Assembly: GCF_024585285.1 (NCBI RefSeq)
Contig: NZ_CP040755.1
Location: 3,348,001 to 3,412,000 of the forward strand
Direction of reading: 5' to 3'
Origin: Colwellia sp. M166
GTDB lineage: Bacteria; Pseudomonadota; Gammaproteobacteria; Enterobacterales; Alteromonadaceae
DNA length: 64,000 nt
A program made the translations under genes and the position numbers. Below the pieces are notes generated by a model. It was given only the letters and a program-made list of their open reading frames with translations, did no database searches and was not told where the DNA came from. This document shows positions 1-9,574 of the stretch, one piece after another. The first letter of the stretch is position 1. Every line of letters begins with the position of its first letter.

Positions 1-1465
1 ACCCTGTACCGTCTGCAGTACAATCATTTAAGGCTATTAGTTCATCATTTAATTGAAAGCCGGTACCATTATCCCAGTTAATAGTGATAGAACCATTATC
101 GGTGCCGTATTTGTATTTACCAAATTTTGCACCTGCTGGTGTATCGATATCGCTAATATCACGCAGAGCAGCAACCGGTGTACCTTCTAAAGTTACCATG
201 ACATCAACTTCAATATCACCGGTGTTAAGATTAACTCGAACTGCTTTCGCTTCAGTGACAATAGCGCTACGAGCACTAGCAACATTTGCCATCACGTTAG
301 TGTGATTACTTTCTATCGAAGAGAAACCAGAGACACCATGGCAACCTTGACATAAACTATTGTCCGCTTGAGCACCGGCAAGATGACCTGTGCCAGTTGC
401 AAAATCGACATCATCATGACAAGAACCACAGGCTTCGATTGACGGTTGAGATTTCCAATTTATAGCATCGGGTGTTTCGGTATTGCTATCATCATGACAA
501 TTGGTACAATTACGAATATCTTGTGGGATATGGGTACCAGAATAATCATTCTTACTGTCACGATAGCCCCAGATGGCATATTCCCCGCCATTGACAACCG
601 ATGGTAAGTTAGCGCCGCGGTGAATTTTGTGGATCATTACTTTAAAGTCGACACTTTCACCACTGTTTGCATCTACTGTGCCTGGGTTATGACAGGTAAC
701 ACAATAAGCGGTATCAACACGACCCCCACCATGAAGTGCTAATTCACCATGACAGCCATTACATGTTCCTTCAACCACCATTTCTCGATTAGTAATATTA
801 GTTGTTGTTCCTGTAGAAGGTTGCCAATCAAATGAACGGTTCATGGTTGGAAAACCACTGCCACTGATTTGAAAGGCAATTCTATGGGTAAAGTTGGCAT
901 TGTGAGTTACCGCAACAGGGGAAGTAACGTTGAGCACATTGGTCGCGAAAGTATAACGATAAGTGCCGTCATTATTATTAGTGAAAACGCCGCCGCTAGC
1001 ATTCGCCGTTTCTGACGTTGCCTGAACCGTATCTACAGTGCCTGAGCCGTTGTTAGGATCGGTTGGTGCACTTTCTATTATGTTGATATAGCTTTGCCAT
1101 TTAGAGGACTCGCCGGTAATCGCATTAATAGGGGTTAGTTGTGCTAGGGTAAAGCGAATTTGGTTGCTTTTTAGCGCACTATAACCGACACCCACATCAT
1201 CTTCTATTGAAAATTCAACGATTAAACTACCATCTTCAGTAATAGTGGCATTGGTAATGGCTGAGTCCATGACCGCTGTTTGTCTTGATGTTGTTGCTGG
1301 TGGGGCTTGACCTGCCGGCCCGTCTTCACCAACAGGACCTTGTGCCCCTGCAGGGCCTTCAGCGCCAGTATCACCATCACCACCACAACCAGAAAGCGCT
1401 AGTACAAAAACCAGCGCAAAACTGGCAAATAATTCTTTCAGCTGCCATTTGTTTTTATTTTTCAT
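1..1465 (-). CDS. OmcA/MtrC-family multihaem c-type cytochrome (3' part beyond window)
   Basis: Reading the minus strand from an ATG at 1465 gives one open frame to the window edge, about 488 residues. It opens with a lipoprotein signal ending LALSGC, followed by a short collagen-like stretch of Gly-x-x triplets (GAEGPAGAQGPVG). Five CXXCH haem sites are visible: CNGCH, CVTCH, CTNCH, CGSCH and CQGCH, the first two near residues 240 and 260. This order matches the OmcA/MtrC decahaem surface cytochromes that pass electrons to external metals, so about half the haems would lie beyond base 1. No MtrB-type barrel or MtrA is in the window. In-frame ATGs at 1477 and 1480 are alternative starts; no start has a clear ribosome site. 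The family call is firm; the role in external electron transfer is inferred. Confidence 0.85.
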   Translation of the reverse strand, partial: MKNKNKWQLKELFASFALVFVLALSGCGGDGDTGAEGPAGAQGPVGEDGPAGQAPPATTSRQTAVMDSAITNATITEDGSLIVEFSIEDDVGVGYSALKSNQIRFTLAQLTPINAITGESSKWQSYINIIESAPTDPNNGSGTVDTVQATSETANASGGVFTNNNDGTYRYTFATNVLNVTSPVAVTHNANFTHRIAFQISGSGFPTMNRSFDWQPSTGTTTNITNREMVVEGTCNGCHGELALHGGGRVDTAYCVTCHNPGTVDANSGESVDFKVMIHKIHRGANLPSVVNGGEYAIWGYRDSKNDYSGTHIPQDIRNCTNCHDDSNTETPDAINWKSQPSIEACGSCHDDVDFATGTGHLAGAQADNSLCQGCHGVSGFSSIESNHTNVMANVASARSAIVTEAKAVRVNLNTGDIEVDVMVTLEGTPVAALRDISDIDTPAGAKFGKYKYGTDNGSITINWDNGTGFQLNDELIALNDCTADGTG

Positions 1466-1737
1466 AATAAGATCCATCATCGATTGAGCGTCATTGTGCC
1501 TACATACAACTTAGTAGCTAAGTCCGGTTAACCTTTATAAAGAACTGTTTTTAGTCATTATTACCAGTTGTAACGGTTTTTAAACATTATCTATATAATA
1601 TGGCTTTGATGACTTTGCTAAGGGTATTGATTATTGTCTATTTTCATTGTTTTTTGGGGATATCATAATCAGGTTCTTTATAGATAATTGTATATATTGA
1701 AAAACTTGTTTAATTAATACATTTTGGAGTAAAAAAC

Positions 1738-2343
1738 ATGCTTAAAGTCAAATTTAGTATTCTCCTGGTTATCTTTGCTTGTGCTTTTGCACAAGCTGCA
1801 TCGATAGACGATACCATTACTATATGCAACGACTGTCATGGCGCAAAAGGAGTTAGCAGCGATTCTGATATACCGATCATTGCCGGATATTCAGAGACCA
1901 CAATTATCGATATGCTAGCCGCCTATATTGATGAAACACGCATTGCACAAAAAAGTAAATTTAGACATGGTGACACTCAGCGCCCAGAAACAGATATGGT
2001 GACTATTGCACAGGACCTTTCAGAAGAGGATATCGAGGCGCTAGCAAGCTATTATTCAGCACAAAGCTTTATTCCAGCAAAGCAAAGCTTTGATGCCATA
2101 TTAGCAAAAGAAGGCGCTAAACTTCATGAAAATAGATGTACAAAGTGTCATGAAGATGGTGGCAGTTCAGCTGACGATGATTCAGGTATTTTAGCTGGCC
2201 AGTGGCGGCCGTATCTAGAACAATCTTTTAGCGATTACCGCTCTGGTGAGCGTCAAACAGTTGCAGAAATGCAGAAAAAAATCAACAAATTGTCTGAGCC
2301 ACAAATTAATTCGCTTCTTCATTATTATGCAAGCCAGCAGTAG
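1738..2343 (+). CDS. secreted dihaem cytochrome c (c4-like)
   Basis: This 201-residue protein has a signal peptide ending near AQA (residues 1-20) and two haem-binding sites, CNDCH at about residue 31 and CTKCH at about 134. Two similar halves, each with one haem, are the plan of cytochrome c4-type periplasmic electron carriers. The ATG is preceded by TTTTGGAGTAAAAA, a good ribosome site. It lies 10 bases before the NapC/NirT-type gene, so the two are probably cotranscribed, and it is divergent from the multihaem lipoprotein. It probably moves electrons between a quinol dehydrogenase and a terminal reductase. The partner is not known from sequence alone. Confidence 0.8.
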   Translation: MLKVKFSILLVIFACAFAQAASIDDTITICNDCHGAKGVSSDSDIPIIAGYSETTIIDMLAAYIDETRIAQKSKFRHGDTQRPETDMVTIAQDLSEEDIEALASYYSAQSFIPAKQSFDAILAKEGAKLHENRCTKCHEDGGSSADDDSGILAGQWRPYLEQSFSDYRSGERQTVAEMQKKINKLSEPQINSLLHYYASQQ

Positions 2344-2353
2344 GTCATAAGCT

Positions 2354-2926
2354 ATGAAATTATTTACAAACCCTAAACTTTGGCGTATCCCTAAAAAGTG
2401 GTACTTATTTGGTATTCCCTTAGGTGCATTAATGTTTTTTGTTTTTGGTATTATTTTTTGGGGCGGCTTTAATACTGCACTAGAAGTAACGAATACCGAA
2501 GCGTTTTGTATTTCTTGCCATGAGATGGAACAAACAGTTTATAAAGAGTATATTGAGTCTCCTCACTATAACCCAGTGTCAGGGGTTAGCGCTTCATGTC
2601 CTGATTGTCATGTACCGCGAGACTATATACCTAAATTAGCCCGTAAAGTTGCGGCATCTGCTGAGCTTTGGCATAAACTATTAGGCACTATAGATACGCC
2701 GGAAAAATTTGAAAAGCATCGGGGGAAAATGGCAGAGCGTGTTTGGGCTAAAATGAAAGCGACCGATTCAAGAGAATGTCGAAACTGTCATACTGAAGCA
2801 AGAATGAACCTTGAAAAACAGTCTAAACGAGCACGTAAAAAGCATGATATTGCATACATGAGAGAGAAAGACAAAACTTGTATAGATTGTCATAAAGGTA
2901 TTGCTCACAATATGCCTGAAAATTGA
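2354..2926 (+). CDS. cymA: NapC/NirT-family tetrahaem quinol dehydrogenase, CymA-like
   Basis: The 190-residue protein has one N-terminal membrane anchor (about residues 18-40) and four CXXCH sites: CISCH, CPDCH, CRNCH and CIDCH. Length and layout match CymA/NapC/NirT proteins, which take electrons from menaquinol or ubiquinol in the inner membrane and hand them to periplasmic cytochromes. CymA of Shewanella is almost the same length. Its neighbours, a dihaem cytochrome immediately upstream and an OmcA/MtrC-like cytochrome divergently, fit a respiratory route to an external or periplasmic acceptor. The symbol is given by similarity of layout; NapC or NirT roles remain possible, although no nap or nir genes are nearby. 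Confidence 0.82.
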   Translation: MKLFTNPKLWRIPKKWYLFGIPLGALMFFVFGIIFWGGFNTALEVTNTEAFCISCHEMEQTVYKEYIESPHYNPVSGVSASCPDCHVPRDYIPKLARKVAASAELWHKLLGTIDTPEKFEKHRGKMAERVWAKMKATDSRECRNCHTEARMNLEKQSKRARKKHDIAYMREKDKTCIDCHKGIAHNMPEN

Positions 2927-3179
2927 TTTAAAGGCTTGGCAGCTTTGTCGAATGGTTCAGCCTGAGTTAGTGAGTGTTAGACTTTAACTGATGTAGTGGC
3001 TCTGGTAGAGCCTAAACAAATGCGAACAAAGATGTAATTCAAAGATATTTTTAAAAATCAGCTGATTGAATTAACGAGTGAAAAGTTAATTTTTCAGCTG
3101 AATTTATTTTAATACTCAGTCGCTTGCACGCAGATCTCTTACGGCTTGTTGAGTCACTTGCTTTATATTACACTGCAAT

Positions 3180-3546
3180 AATACCAATTTAATTAAATTT
3201 CTTCCCAATTCAGAGCGCTTCTCTATGTGCAAAAACAAGGCGAATTTGTTTCGGTTTAGCCACTCTGAATCAAATAAATTTAACGATGTTAGTGGATATA
3301 GAGAAAGCTCCCAGAGCTCGAGTTCAAAAGGTTTACCTGCTGCGTTATTGATTTTGACAAGGTGCTCTCAGGGATGTGAGTCATTAGAACAACGCAGGAG
3401 CAGTTGTCGAGAATAACCCTTATCTTCAATCAATGCCTTGCCTGCAGGGATGTAGGTACTTAGGTTCAGTCTGGAACTATGAGCCTGTGCCGCTAAGCCT
3501 TTTAATTCTCGCTGAGTGGAAAAGAACTTAATCAATTTGGTATTAA
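3180..3546 (+). repeat. dispersed intergenic element, copy A (MITE-like)
   Basis: This 370-base stretch begins ATACCAATTTAATT and ends AATCAATTTGGTATT, so its ends are inverted repeats. Its right half (about 3345-3540) matches copy B at 11597-11949 in reverse complement over long runs, for example the segments reading GTGAGTCATTAGAACAA and AGGTACTTAGGTTCAGTC (TTGGTACTTAGG in copy B). Its left inner part has diverged. It carries no convincing gene: a 63-codon open frame at 3225-3416 is low complexity and not conserved in copy B. It accounts for most of the 730-base gap after the cymA-like gene. Confidence 0.75.
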
Positions 3547-3658
3547 TAAAACCCTTTTCGATATAAAAATGTAAATTGATTTATATCAAAGACCCTAGAA
3601 TTTTTAGGGGTTATACTCTAATCAGTAGATGCAATAACAATGGAAATTTATATTTAAA

Positions 3659-4066
3659 ATGTTCACCAAAATCATTTTATTATTAAATATCATTATTTAC
3701 TTAGTTGTAAATGGACAAGTGTTTGCAAAACCTATTCATTTATGTCAAGCAATGGCCATGCATAACATTAGCGCGACCTTATCTACAGATACTCTCCAAA
3801 TTCATCAACATCATGATGTCAATGCACATGACAAAGCAGATAAGCAGAGTGTTGATAAATTAAAAATTTCCTCATCAATGAATAACTGTCAATGCGTAGA
3901 TTGTGATTGCAGCGCTAATTTAGTATCTCAAGCTAACTTAACGCTGTTGTCACGATATGATTTAGTAAGTTGTTTTGCTGTTATCCAGCAGGTCACTAAC
4001 AAGCTAGCAAAGGTTTATGTGTCAGAACCTAAGTCAAATTTATATCGCCCTCCAATATTTTCATAG
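3659..4066 (+). CDS. small secreted Cys/His-rich protein, metal-module leader gene
   Basis: I do not recognise a named family. The 135-residue product has a signal peptide (residues 1 to about 23, ending VFA), a histidine-rich stretch (HQHHDVNAH), a cysteine cluster (CQCVDCDC at about residues 78-85) and a C-terminal YRPPIFS. Soft-metal ligands of this kind, and its place ahead of a porin, a dihaem cytochrome, a MerR regulator and a copper ATPase, suggest a periplasmic copper-binding role. That is inference only. It starts 150 bases upstream of the porin. Confidence 0.55.
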   Translation: MFTKIILLLNIIIYLVVNGQVFAKPIHLCQAMAMHNISATLSTDTLQIHQHHDVNAHDKADKQSVDKLKISSSMNNCQCVDCDCSANLVSQANLTLLSRYDLVSCFAVIQQVTNKLAKVYVSEPKSNLYRPPIFS

Positions 4067-4211
4067 TACAGAATAGATCCGTTCAAAAAACACAGATCAA
4101 CTCTTAAATTTTAAACGAAATTTTTATTCGTCTTGCTTTTAGTGCGCATGTAATTGTTATGCCCTGAAAGAGATGGATATCATAAACTATAAAATTAGTA
4201 AGGTTATTACT

Positions 4212-5399
4212 ATGAAAATTAAGGCTCTTAGCAGCGCAATTGCGACTGCTTTAGTATTATCGAGTGCATCTCACGCGTATGCACAAGAAGGTTCCTCATT
4301 AGATATTGGTCGTTTTGCTATCGCAGGATATGGTGATGTGACCTACACCGATCAATCTGACATGAAAGATGAAGCAGGTAATGACATTCAGAATAATGTT
4401 GTTGCACGTTTTGTTCCTATATTTTTATTTCAATTGTCTGAAAAAATTCACATTGAAGCAGAACTTGAGTTCAGTACCAATGCAGAAGGTGAAACAGAAA
4501 CCGAACTTGAATATGCCAATATGCACTATTTCTTTAATGATAATACCATCATTACCGCAGGTAAATTTTTATTACCCTTTGGGCAGTTTGGTGCCAACCT
4601 CCACCCTAGCTGGATCAATAAAGCCGCCAGTAATCCGGGACTTTACGGTGGGCACGGTGGTAACGGTTCACTCGGCGGAATTACTAGTATTTTAGGTGAT
4701 ACCGGAATAAACATTGGCAATACCTGGACGTTAGGTGAGGCCGGGAAACTGTTCACTGACTTTTATGCTGTGAGTGGTCCTCGCCAAGAAGAAGGTGATC
4801 ATGGCGGTGGTGTTGAGATGGCTGCCAAAAAAGGTGATAACAATGACACTATGGCTTACGGTGGGCGTATTGCTTATGCATTTTTACCTGAGTGGGAAAT
4901 CGGTGTTTCATATTATACCGGCGCCTATAGTAATGACGGTGATTTAAATTACAACGCTTACAATGTCGACTTTAACTGGATAGGGAGCTTTGCTAGTGTC
5001 AGAGGTGAAATTTTTGGCTCAACAGCTGAAACAGAAGGTGAAGACGAAGGCGTCGAAGGTGCACACGGTGAAGAATGGGTAAGAGACTTTGATAAGGAAG
5101 GGTGGTATGTACAAGGTACTTGGCAAGCTCGCCAATTAGGTAAAGATTGGTTAAATCCTATTGAACTTGTTGTCCGCTATTCTGATATTTCTTCTGACTT
5201 TGATGGCAGTATTGTGCATGAATTTGAAGAAGATGGCGGTAAAACGGGTAGTCGTATTTATTACGGTATTAATTACTGGTTGGAGCCCAGTGCAGTATTG
5301 AAATTTGGTGCTGAAAGTACCTCTATTGATAATGCACAAGCGAGCCACGATGTAGTACCTGATGATCGTATGTTTTTACAATTAGCCTTTGGTTTTTAA
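4212..5399 (+). CDS. outer-membrane porin-like beta-barrel protein
   Basis: Starting at the ATG at 4212, which follows an AAGG ribosome site, the protein has 395 residues and a typical signal peptide ending SHAYAQ. An in-frame ATG 13 codons earlier (4173) would put extra residues before the signal and is less likely. The mature part has alternating aromatic and polar residues, a GYGDV motif near the N terminus, AGKFLLPFGQFG in the middle and a terminal Phe (LQLAFGF), all marks of an outer-membrane barrel resembling phosphate-selective (O/P-type) porins. It is 11 bases before a dihaem cytochrome gene. The solute is unknown; the neighbours suggest a link to metal stress or periplasmic redox. 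Confidence 0.72.
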   Translation: MKIKALSSAIATALVLSSASHAYAQEGSSLDIGRFAIAGYGDVTYTDQSDMKDEAGNDIQNNVVARFVPIFLFQLSEKIHIEAELEFSTNAEGETETELEYANMHYFFNDNTIITAGKFLLPFGQFGANLHPSWINKAASNPGLYGGHGGNGSLGGITSILGDTGINIGNTWTLGEAGKLFTDFYAVSGPRQEEGDHGGGVEMAAKKGDNNDTMAYGGRIAYAFLPEWEIGVSYYTGAYSNDGDLNYNAYNVDFNWIGSFASVRGEIFGSTAETEGEDEGVEGAHGEEWVRDFDKEGWYVQGTWQARQLGKDWLNPIELVVRYSDISSDFDGSIVHEFEEDGGKTGSRIYYGINYWLEPSAVLKFGAESTSIDNAQASHDVVPDDRMFLQLAFGF

Positions 5400-5410
5400 G
5401 GAGAACTATC

Positions 5411-5956
5411 ATGAAATTAACTCAACTTTTATTGTCAGTCATAGTACTGTCTTCTAGTGCTTATACAGTTCAAGCTCAACATGTTAGCGATCCTTCTTTG
5501 ATTGCAACCGGCGCTAAAGTCTACAGTGAAAACTGTGCTCGTTGTCATAATGCCCGTCCCGCGGAGGAATATTCCAAGCAGGAGTGGTCAGTTGTGATGC
5601 CGCATATGCGAGCGAAAGCACATATGACAGGTAAAGAAACGTTAGCTGTTGAAGCGTTTTTAGCCAGTACATTAACGTCTGATGTGCGAAATAATTTCGA
5701 TACGGCGGGTAATAAAGCTCCCCAACGTTCAGGGGAAGAATTGATCAGCGCTTTTGGTTGTCAGGGCTGCCATTCTCTCAAAGGGCAAGGAGGAACTTTA
5801 GGGCCTAAATTAGATTCAGTTGTTGCTGATAAAGGCCAAGACTTTGTCTTGAGAAAGTTAAAGGATCCAAAATTTAATAATGCCGTATCGGCCATGCCTA
5901 AATACCCCATGACGGAGGAAGATATGCAAGTGATTGTGCGTTATTTAAATCAATAA
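5411..5956 (+). CDS. secreted dihaem c-type cytochrome
   Basis: This 181-residue protein has a signal peptide (to about VQAQ, residue 23) and two haem sites, CARCH near residue 42 and CQGCH near 117, each in a cytochrome c class I-like half. It starts after the ribosome site AAGGAG, 11 bases behind the porin gene, so both are likely on one transcript that ends at the hairpin at 5965-6004. It should be a periplasmic electron carrier. Why it sits between a porin and a metal-responsive regulator is not evident from sequence. Confidence 0.78.
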   Translation: MKLTQLLLSVIVLSSSAYTVQAQHVSDPSLIATGAKVYSENCARCHNARPAEEYSKQEWSVVMPHMRAKAHMTGKETLAVEAFLASTLTSDVRNNFDTAGNKAPQRSGEELISAFGCQGCHSLKGQGGTLGPKLDSVVADKGQDFVLRKLKDPKFNNAVSAMPKYPMTEEDMQVIVRYLNQ

Positions 5957-5964
5957 TTAAATGC

Positions 5965-6004
5965 AGAGAAACTATCCTAAAATATATCGGGTAGTTTCTC
6001 TTCT
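5965..6004 (+). terminator. hairpin terminator after porin-cytochrome genes
   Basis: AGAGAAACTATCC and GGGTAGTTTCTCTT flank an AT-rich loop and pair over about 12 bases. The hairpin starts 9 bases after the cytochrome stop codon and is followed by a pyrimidine-rich tract, as in an intrinsic terminator. Confidence 0.7.
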
Positions 6005-6043
6005 TTCGTATATGTTACTGCGAATATATATGATTTTTATCGC

Positions 6044-6074
6044 TTGACCTGTGTCTTAGACATAGGTTTAAACT
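6044..6074 (+). promoter_or_regulatory. MerR-type promoter with 19-bp spacer and operator dyad
   Basis: A -35-like TTGACC (6044-6049) and a -10-like TAAACT (6069-6074) are 19 bases apart, the lengthened spacing typical of promoters activated by MerR proteins. Inside lies an almost perfect dyad, ACCTGTG (6047-6053) and CATAGGT (6061-6067). It is about 50 bases upstream of the merR-like gene that overlaps copA, so the regulator probably controls its own operon. Confidence 0.75.
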
Positions 6075-6126
6075 AGGGATAGTTGTTAAAAGCTATTTTT
6101 GACACTTATAAACGAGGATTTGTGTG

Positions 6127-6564
6127 ATGAGGGTAAAGAAGTTAGCGAATGTGATGAATACTACACCTGATACGGTGCGCTATTACACTCGTATTGGACT
6201 TATTTCTCCAATGAAGAACCCAGAAAATGGTTATAAGGTTTATGGCAAAGCGGTACAACGAAGATTGAAGTTTATCTTAAGTGCTCGGCAATTAGACTTT
6301 TCAGTTGATGAAATTAAAGACATTTTAGCTGAAGCGGATAAAGGCCATACCGCATGCCCATTAGTGCGAGAAATTGTTGAACGTCGTCTTGCAGAAACCG
6401 AGAAACAATTTCAGGCGGCGCTGTTGTTACGAGAGAAGTTAAGAAAAGCAGTAAACGATTGGCAGAATATACCTGATAAAGCGCCATCAGGTCATATGAT
6501 ATGTCACCTTATTGAAGGTGAAATAGCAACAATTAGTCAAAGTGAAGGAGAACATGATGAATAA
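6127..6564 (+). CDS. MerR-family metal-responsive transcription regulator
   Basis: The product (145 residues from the ATG at 6127) has the N-terminal winged-helix DNA-binding domain (residues 1 to about 70, with [13 protein letters not shown]), a long dimerisation helix, and two cysteines: one in GHTACPL at the position of metal-sensing Cys77 of CadR/ZntR/PbrR-like proteins, one in GHMICHL near the C terminus. A GAGG ribosome site favours ATG 6127 over the GTG at 6124. Its end overlaps the copper ATPase gene, so it is the first gene of that operon. It probably senses Cu(I) or another soft metal; the cysteine pattern is not exactly that of classic CueR. Confidence 0.82.
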   Translation: MRVKKLANVMNTTPDTVRYYTRIGLISPMKNPENGYKVYGKAVQRRLKFILSARQLDFSVDEIKDILAEADKGHTACPLVREIVERRLAETEKQFQAALLLREKLRKAVNDWQNIPDKAPSGHMICHLIEGEIATISQSEGEHDE

Positions 6565-8833
6565 ATTATCAGACGATATTACTCAGAGCGCTAGTCAAGA
6601 ATTGATTATTGATGGTGCTAGTTGTGCTAGTTGTGTTGGTAAAATAGAAAAAGCTTTGCGAGCAGTGACAGGAGTCGAAAGTGCCGAGATGAATTTTGCT
6701 TTAAGAACTGTGCTTGTTACTGGTGATGTTGCCCCTGAAACTCTGATCAATACGGTTGAATCCATTGGCTATAATGCCAAAAGTAGTAATCAAGCAAGTG
6801 ATGACCAGTTGCTAGATGAAAAAGAAGTCGCCGATGAAAAATATTACGTTAAGCTAATGAAGCAAGTGTGGATAGCCTTGGGACTTGGTATCCCATTGAT
6901 GATTTATAGCATTGCCGGTGGCCCTATGACCGTTGATACATCGTTAGAACGAGCGGTTTGGTTGTTGATTGGCCTGTTATGCCTTGCCATTATGTATTTT
7001 GCCGGCAAGCACTTCTACATAGGCGCTTGGAAATCTTTTGTTAATCATAATGCGAATATGGATACCTTAATTGCGTTAGGGACAAGTACCGCTTGGCTAT
7101 ATTCAATGATTGTTGTGTTGTTCCCAATGGCATTACCTGAGATGGCACGCCATGTTTATTTTGAAGCTACCGCGATGATTATCGGGTTGATCAACCTCGG
7201 GCTTGCCTTGGAAGTGAAAGCACGAGGGCGAACCAGTGAAGCGATTAAGCGCTTAATTGGCTTGCAAGGAAAAACCGCACGTGTTGTTCGGGTTGTTGAC
7301 GGCAAAGAACAAGAAATTGATATTGCCATTGAGCAAGTACAGCTTAATGACATCGTTCGTGTCCGGCCGGGAGAAAAAATATCAGTCGATGGTGTCGTTG
7401 TCCAAGGCCACACCACCATTGATGAATCAATGTTGACGGGTGAGCCGATGCCAGTCGAGAAAGCTGAAGAAGATGAAGTCGTTGCCGGGACTTTAAATAA
7501 ATCAGGCAGTATTTTATTTAAAGCGACGCGGGTCGGTAAAGATACCGCATTGGCGCAAATTATCAATATGGTGAAACGAGCGCAAAACTCTAAGCCACCG
7601 ATTGGTCGTTTAGCGGATGTCATCTCAGGCTATTTTGTTCCGGTGATTATGATCATCGCTATTGTTAGTGCCTTAGTTTGGCTTAATTTTGGTCCTGAGC
7701 CGAGCTTAGCGTTCGCGGTGGTTTCTGCCACTACCGTGTTAATTATTGCTTGTCCTTGTGCGCTTGGCCTAGCAACGCCGATGTCGGTGATGGTGGGGGT
7801 GGGTAAAGCTGCTGAGGCTGGCGTGTTGATCCGCAATGGCGAAGCACTACAAACCTCAGCAAAGATTACCGCTATGATCTTGGATAAAACCGGTACCATT
7901 ACTGAAGGATCGCCAACGGTAACCGATATTATTGTTATCGATAAAGCCTATACAGAAACCGATATTTTAACCATAACGGCCAGCATTGAAAGTGGCTCAG
8001 AACATCCGTTAGCACAGGCTATTGTTGATGCTGCCATTAAGCAAGGTATTGATCCAGAGAATGTTAGTGACTTTCATGCCATTGCCGGCCATGGCATTAA
8101 AGCCAATTTTAACGGTCAACAATTACTTTTTGGTAATCAAAAGCTGATGTTGAGTAAGCACATCGCGCTTAATGGTTTTGTTAGCCAAGCACAAAAACTT
8201 GCTGATGAGGCGAAAACGCCGATGTACCTCGCTGTTGATAACAAATTAGCCGCTATTATTGCTGTTTCTGACCCGATTAAAACTGACTCTATTTCAGCCA
8301 TTAAACGCTTACAAGCCGGTGGTATCCGCGTGGTTATGCTAACCGGTGACAATAGAGCAACCGCTAATGCCGTGGCTAAAAAGGTCGGTGTTACTGAGGT
8401 TTTTGCTGAAGTGTTGCCGGAAGATAAAGCCAATAAAGTGGCAGAGTTGCAAGCACAAGGTGAAATTGTCGGTATGACTGGCGATGGTATTAATGATGCT
8501 CCGGCATTGGCGTTGGCTAATGTTGGCTTTGCGATTGGTACGGGTACCGATGTTGCTATTGAAAGTGCTGATATTACCTTGATGCGAGGTTCATTACATG
8601 GTCTCGCCGATGCGATTGCCATTAGCAAAGCAACGTTACGCAATATTAAGCAAAACCTTTTTGGTGCCTTTATCTATAACGTAGCTGGAGTGCCTTTTGC
8701 TGCCGGTGTGCTTTATCCATTTTTTGGCCTGTTACTTAATCCCGTTATTGCTGGAGCCGCCATGGCCTTCTCGTCATTAACAGTGGTAAGTAATGCCAAT
8801 CGCTTACGGTTTTTTAAAGCCAAAGAACATTAA
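6557..8833 (+). CDS. copA: P1B-type copper-exporting ATPase CopA
   Basis: The protein pumps Cu(I) or Ag(I) out of the cytoplasm. From ATG 6557 it has about 758 residues: one heavy-metal-associated domain with GASCASC (about residues 22-28), membrane helices, the TGEPMPVEK actuator motif, the CPC metal-site motif in [11 protein letters not shown], the phosphorylation motif DKTGT, the SEHPLAQA motif of the nucleotide-binding domain and the hinge [11 protein letters not shown]. Only one HMA domain is present, fewer than in E. coli CopA. The ribosome site AAGGAG lies inside the end of the merR gene and suits ATG 6557 better than ATG 6554 or GTG 6542. The following small copper-type genes appear to belong to the same operon. 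Confidence 0.93.
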   Translation: MNKLSDDITQSASQELIIDGASCASCVGKIEKALRAVTGVESAEMNFALRTVLVTGDVAPETLINTVESIGYNAKSSNQASDDQLLDEKEVADEKYYVKLMKQVWIALGLGIPLMIYSIAGGPMTVDTSLERAVWLLIGLLCLAIMYFAGKHFYIGAWKSFVNHNANMDTLIALGTSTAWLYSMIVVLFPMALPEMARHVYFEATAMIIGLINLGLALEVKARGRTSEAIKRLIGLQGKTARVVRVVDGKEQEIDIAIEQVQLNDIVRVRPGEKISVDGVVVQGHTTIDESMLTGEPMPVEKAEEDEVVAGTLNKSGSILFKATRVGKDTALAQIINMVKRAQNSKPPIGRLADVISGYFVPVIMIIAIVSALVWLNFGPEPSLAFAVVSATTVLIIACPCALGLATPMSVMVGVGKAAEAGVLIRNGEALQTSAKITAMILDKTGTITEGSPTVTDIIVIDKAYTETDILTITASIESGSEHPLAQAIVDAAIKQGIDPENVSDFHAIAGHGIKANFNGQQLLFGNQKLMLSKHIALNGFVSQAQKLADEAKTPMYLAVDNKLAAIIAVSDPIKTDSISAIKRLQAGGIRVVMLTGDNRATANAVAKKVGVTEVFAEVLPEDKANKVAELQAQGEIVGMTGDGINDAPALALANVGFAIGTGTDVAIESADITLMRGSLHGLADAIAISKATLRNIKQNLFGAFIYNVAGVPFAAGVLYPFFGLLLNPVIAGAAMAFSSLTVVSNANRLRFFKAKEH

Positions 8834-8855
8834 TAAAAGTGTTGGAGAATTTAAA

Positions 8856-9239
8856 ATGATAATAGTCAATTTAATCGGTTTGGCGCTGATAGCGCTCATC
8901 GTATGGTGGTTTTGGTTGTATAAACCGTCAAAGGCTGTTGATGCTAGCGCAGAAAATATAACCGTTGTGGTTAATGACGGTATCTACCAACCAGCACGAA
9001 TCAGGGTTGCTGCGGGCAAGCCAACAAAACTGCAATTCTTAAGAAAAGATGGCAGCCCTTGTGCTGCTACGGTGTTATTTCCCGATTTTGAACTGAGTGA
9101 AGAGCTACCGGTAGGCGTAAGTAAATCAGTCGCGTTACCGGCAATGTTAGCAGGAGAATATGCCTTTCATTGTCCGATGAAAATGTATACCGGTACCTTG
9201 GTTGTCGTTGAAAGTGCTGCATTAGGAGGACAGAAATGA
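8856..9239 (+). CDS. membrane-anchored cupredoxin-domain protein
   Basis: From ATG 8856 (after GGAG) the 127-residue product has an N-terminal membrane helix (residues 5-22) and one periplasmic cupredoxin-like domain. Likely copper ligands are the Cys in GSPCAA and the His, Cys and Met in FHCPMKM near the C terminus. It lies 22 bases after copA and overlaps the next gene by 4 bases, so it is in the copper operon. It probably binds copper delivered by the ATPase, or protects the periplasm. Enzymatic activity is unlikely because there is only one small domain. Confidence 0.8.
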   Translation: MIIVNLIGLALIALIVWWFWLYKPSKAVDASAENITVVVNDGIYQPARIRVAAGKPTKLQFLRKDGSPCAATVLFPDFELSEELPVGVSKSVALPAMLAGEYAFHCPMKMYTGTLVVVESAALGGQK

Positions 9240-9574
9240 GTAAAAAACATCGTTCATTTTGGTCAACCCCGACAGGATGGGCGGCATTAGGGCTAATTGC
9301 TGCAGCCAGCTACTTTTTGTTGGTTGAACATCGGCAGCATTTTTTTCAGTACTTGCCTTTTCTAATTTTATTGCTTTGCCCATTGATGCACATATTTATG
9401 CATGGCAGTCACGGGAAGCATGAAAATAATCAAGTAGCGTCTTCTAAAGGTGATAAGGAAGAAACATTCCAAGAACTAACAGATAAAAATGAAGCCTATA
9501 GAAACGGCTATCTGGAAGGTCTGAAAACCGCAAGGGACGAAAAAGAGCAGAAGGGGAATAATAATGAACGGTGA
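9236..9574 (+). CDS. DUF2933-type small membrane protein
   Basis: This 112-residue protein has two hydrophobic helices (about residues 14-28 and 36-54), then HIFMHGSHGKHE, a His-rich linker, and a charged C-terminal tail. The layout fits DUF2933 proteins, which often accompany copper-resistance genes; their function is not established. The start ATG overlaps the cupredoxin stop (ATGA) and its end overlaps the methyltransferase start, which implies translational coupling. The family name is from memory of the sequence pattern. Confidence 0.68.
   Translation: MSKKHRSFWSTPTGWAALGLIAAASYFLLVEHRQHFFQYLPFLILLLCPLMHIFMHGSHGKHENNQVASSKGDKEETFQELTDKNEAYRNGYLEGLKTARDEKEQKGNNNER

Noticed and set aside
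1285..1467. His-rich plus-strand open frame
   Set aside because: Antisense to the signal and Gly-rich region of the multihaem lipoprotein; the His run is the complement of its Gly/Asp codons.
3225..3416. 63-codon open frame inside the intergenic element
   Set aside because: Low-complexity Ser-rich product, no ribosome site, and not preserved in the second copy of the element.
7156..8643. Long minus-strand open frames opposite copA
   Set aside because: Shadow frames of a strongly conserved gene; compositions are Ser/Thr/Ile rich and no start signals are present.
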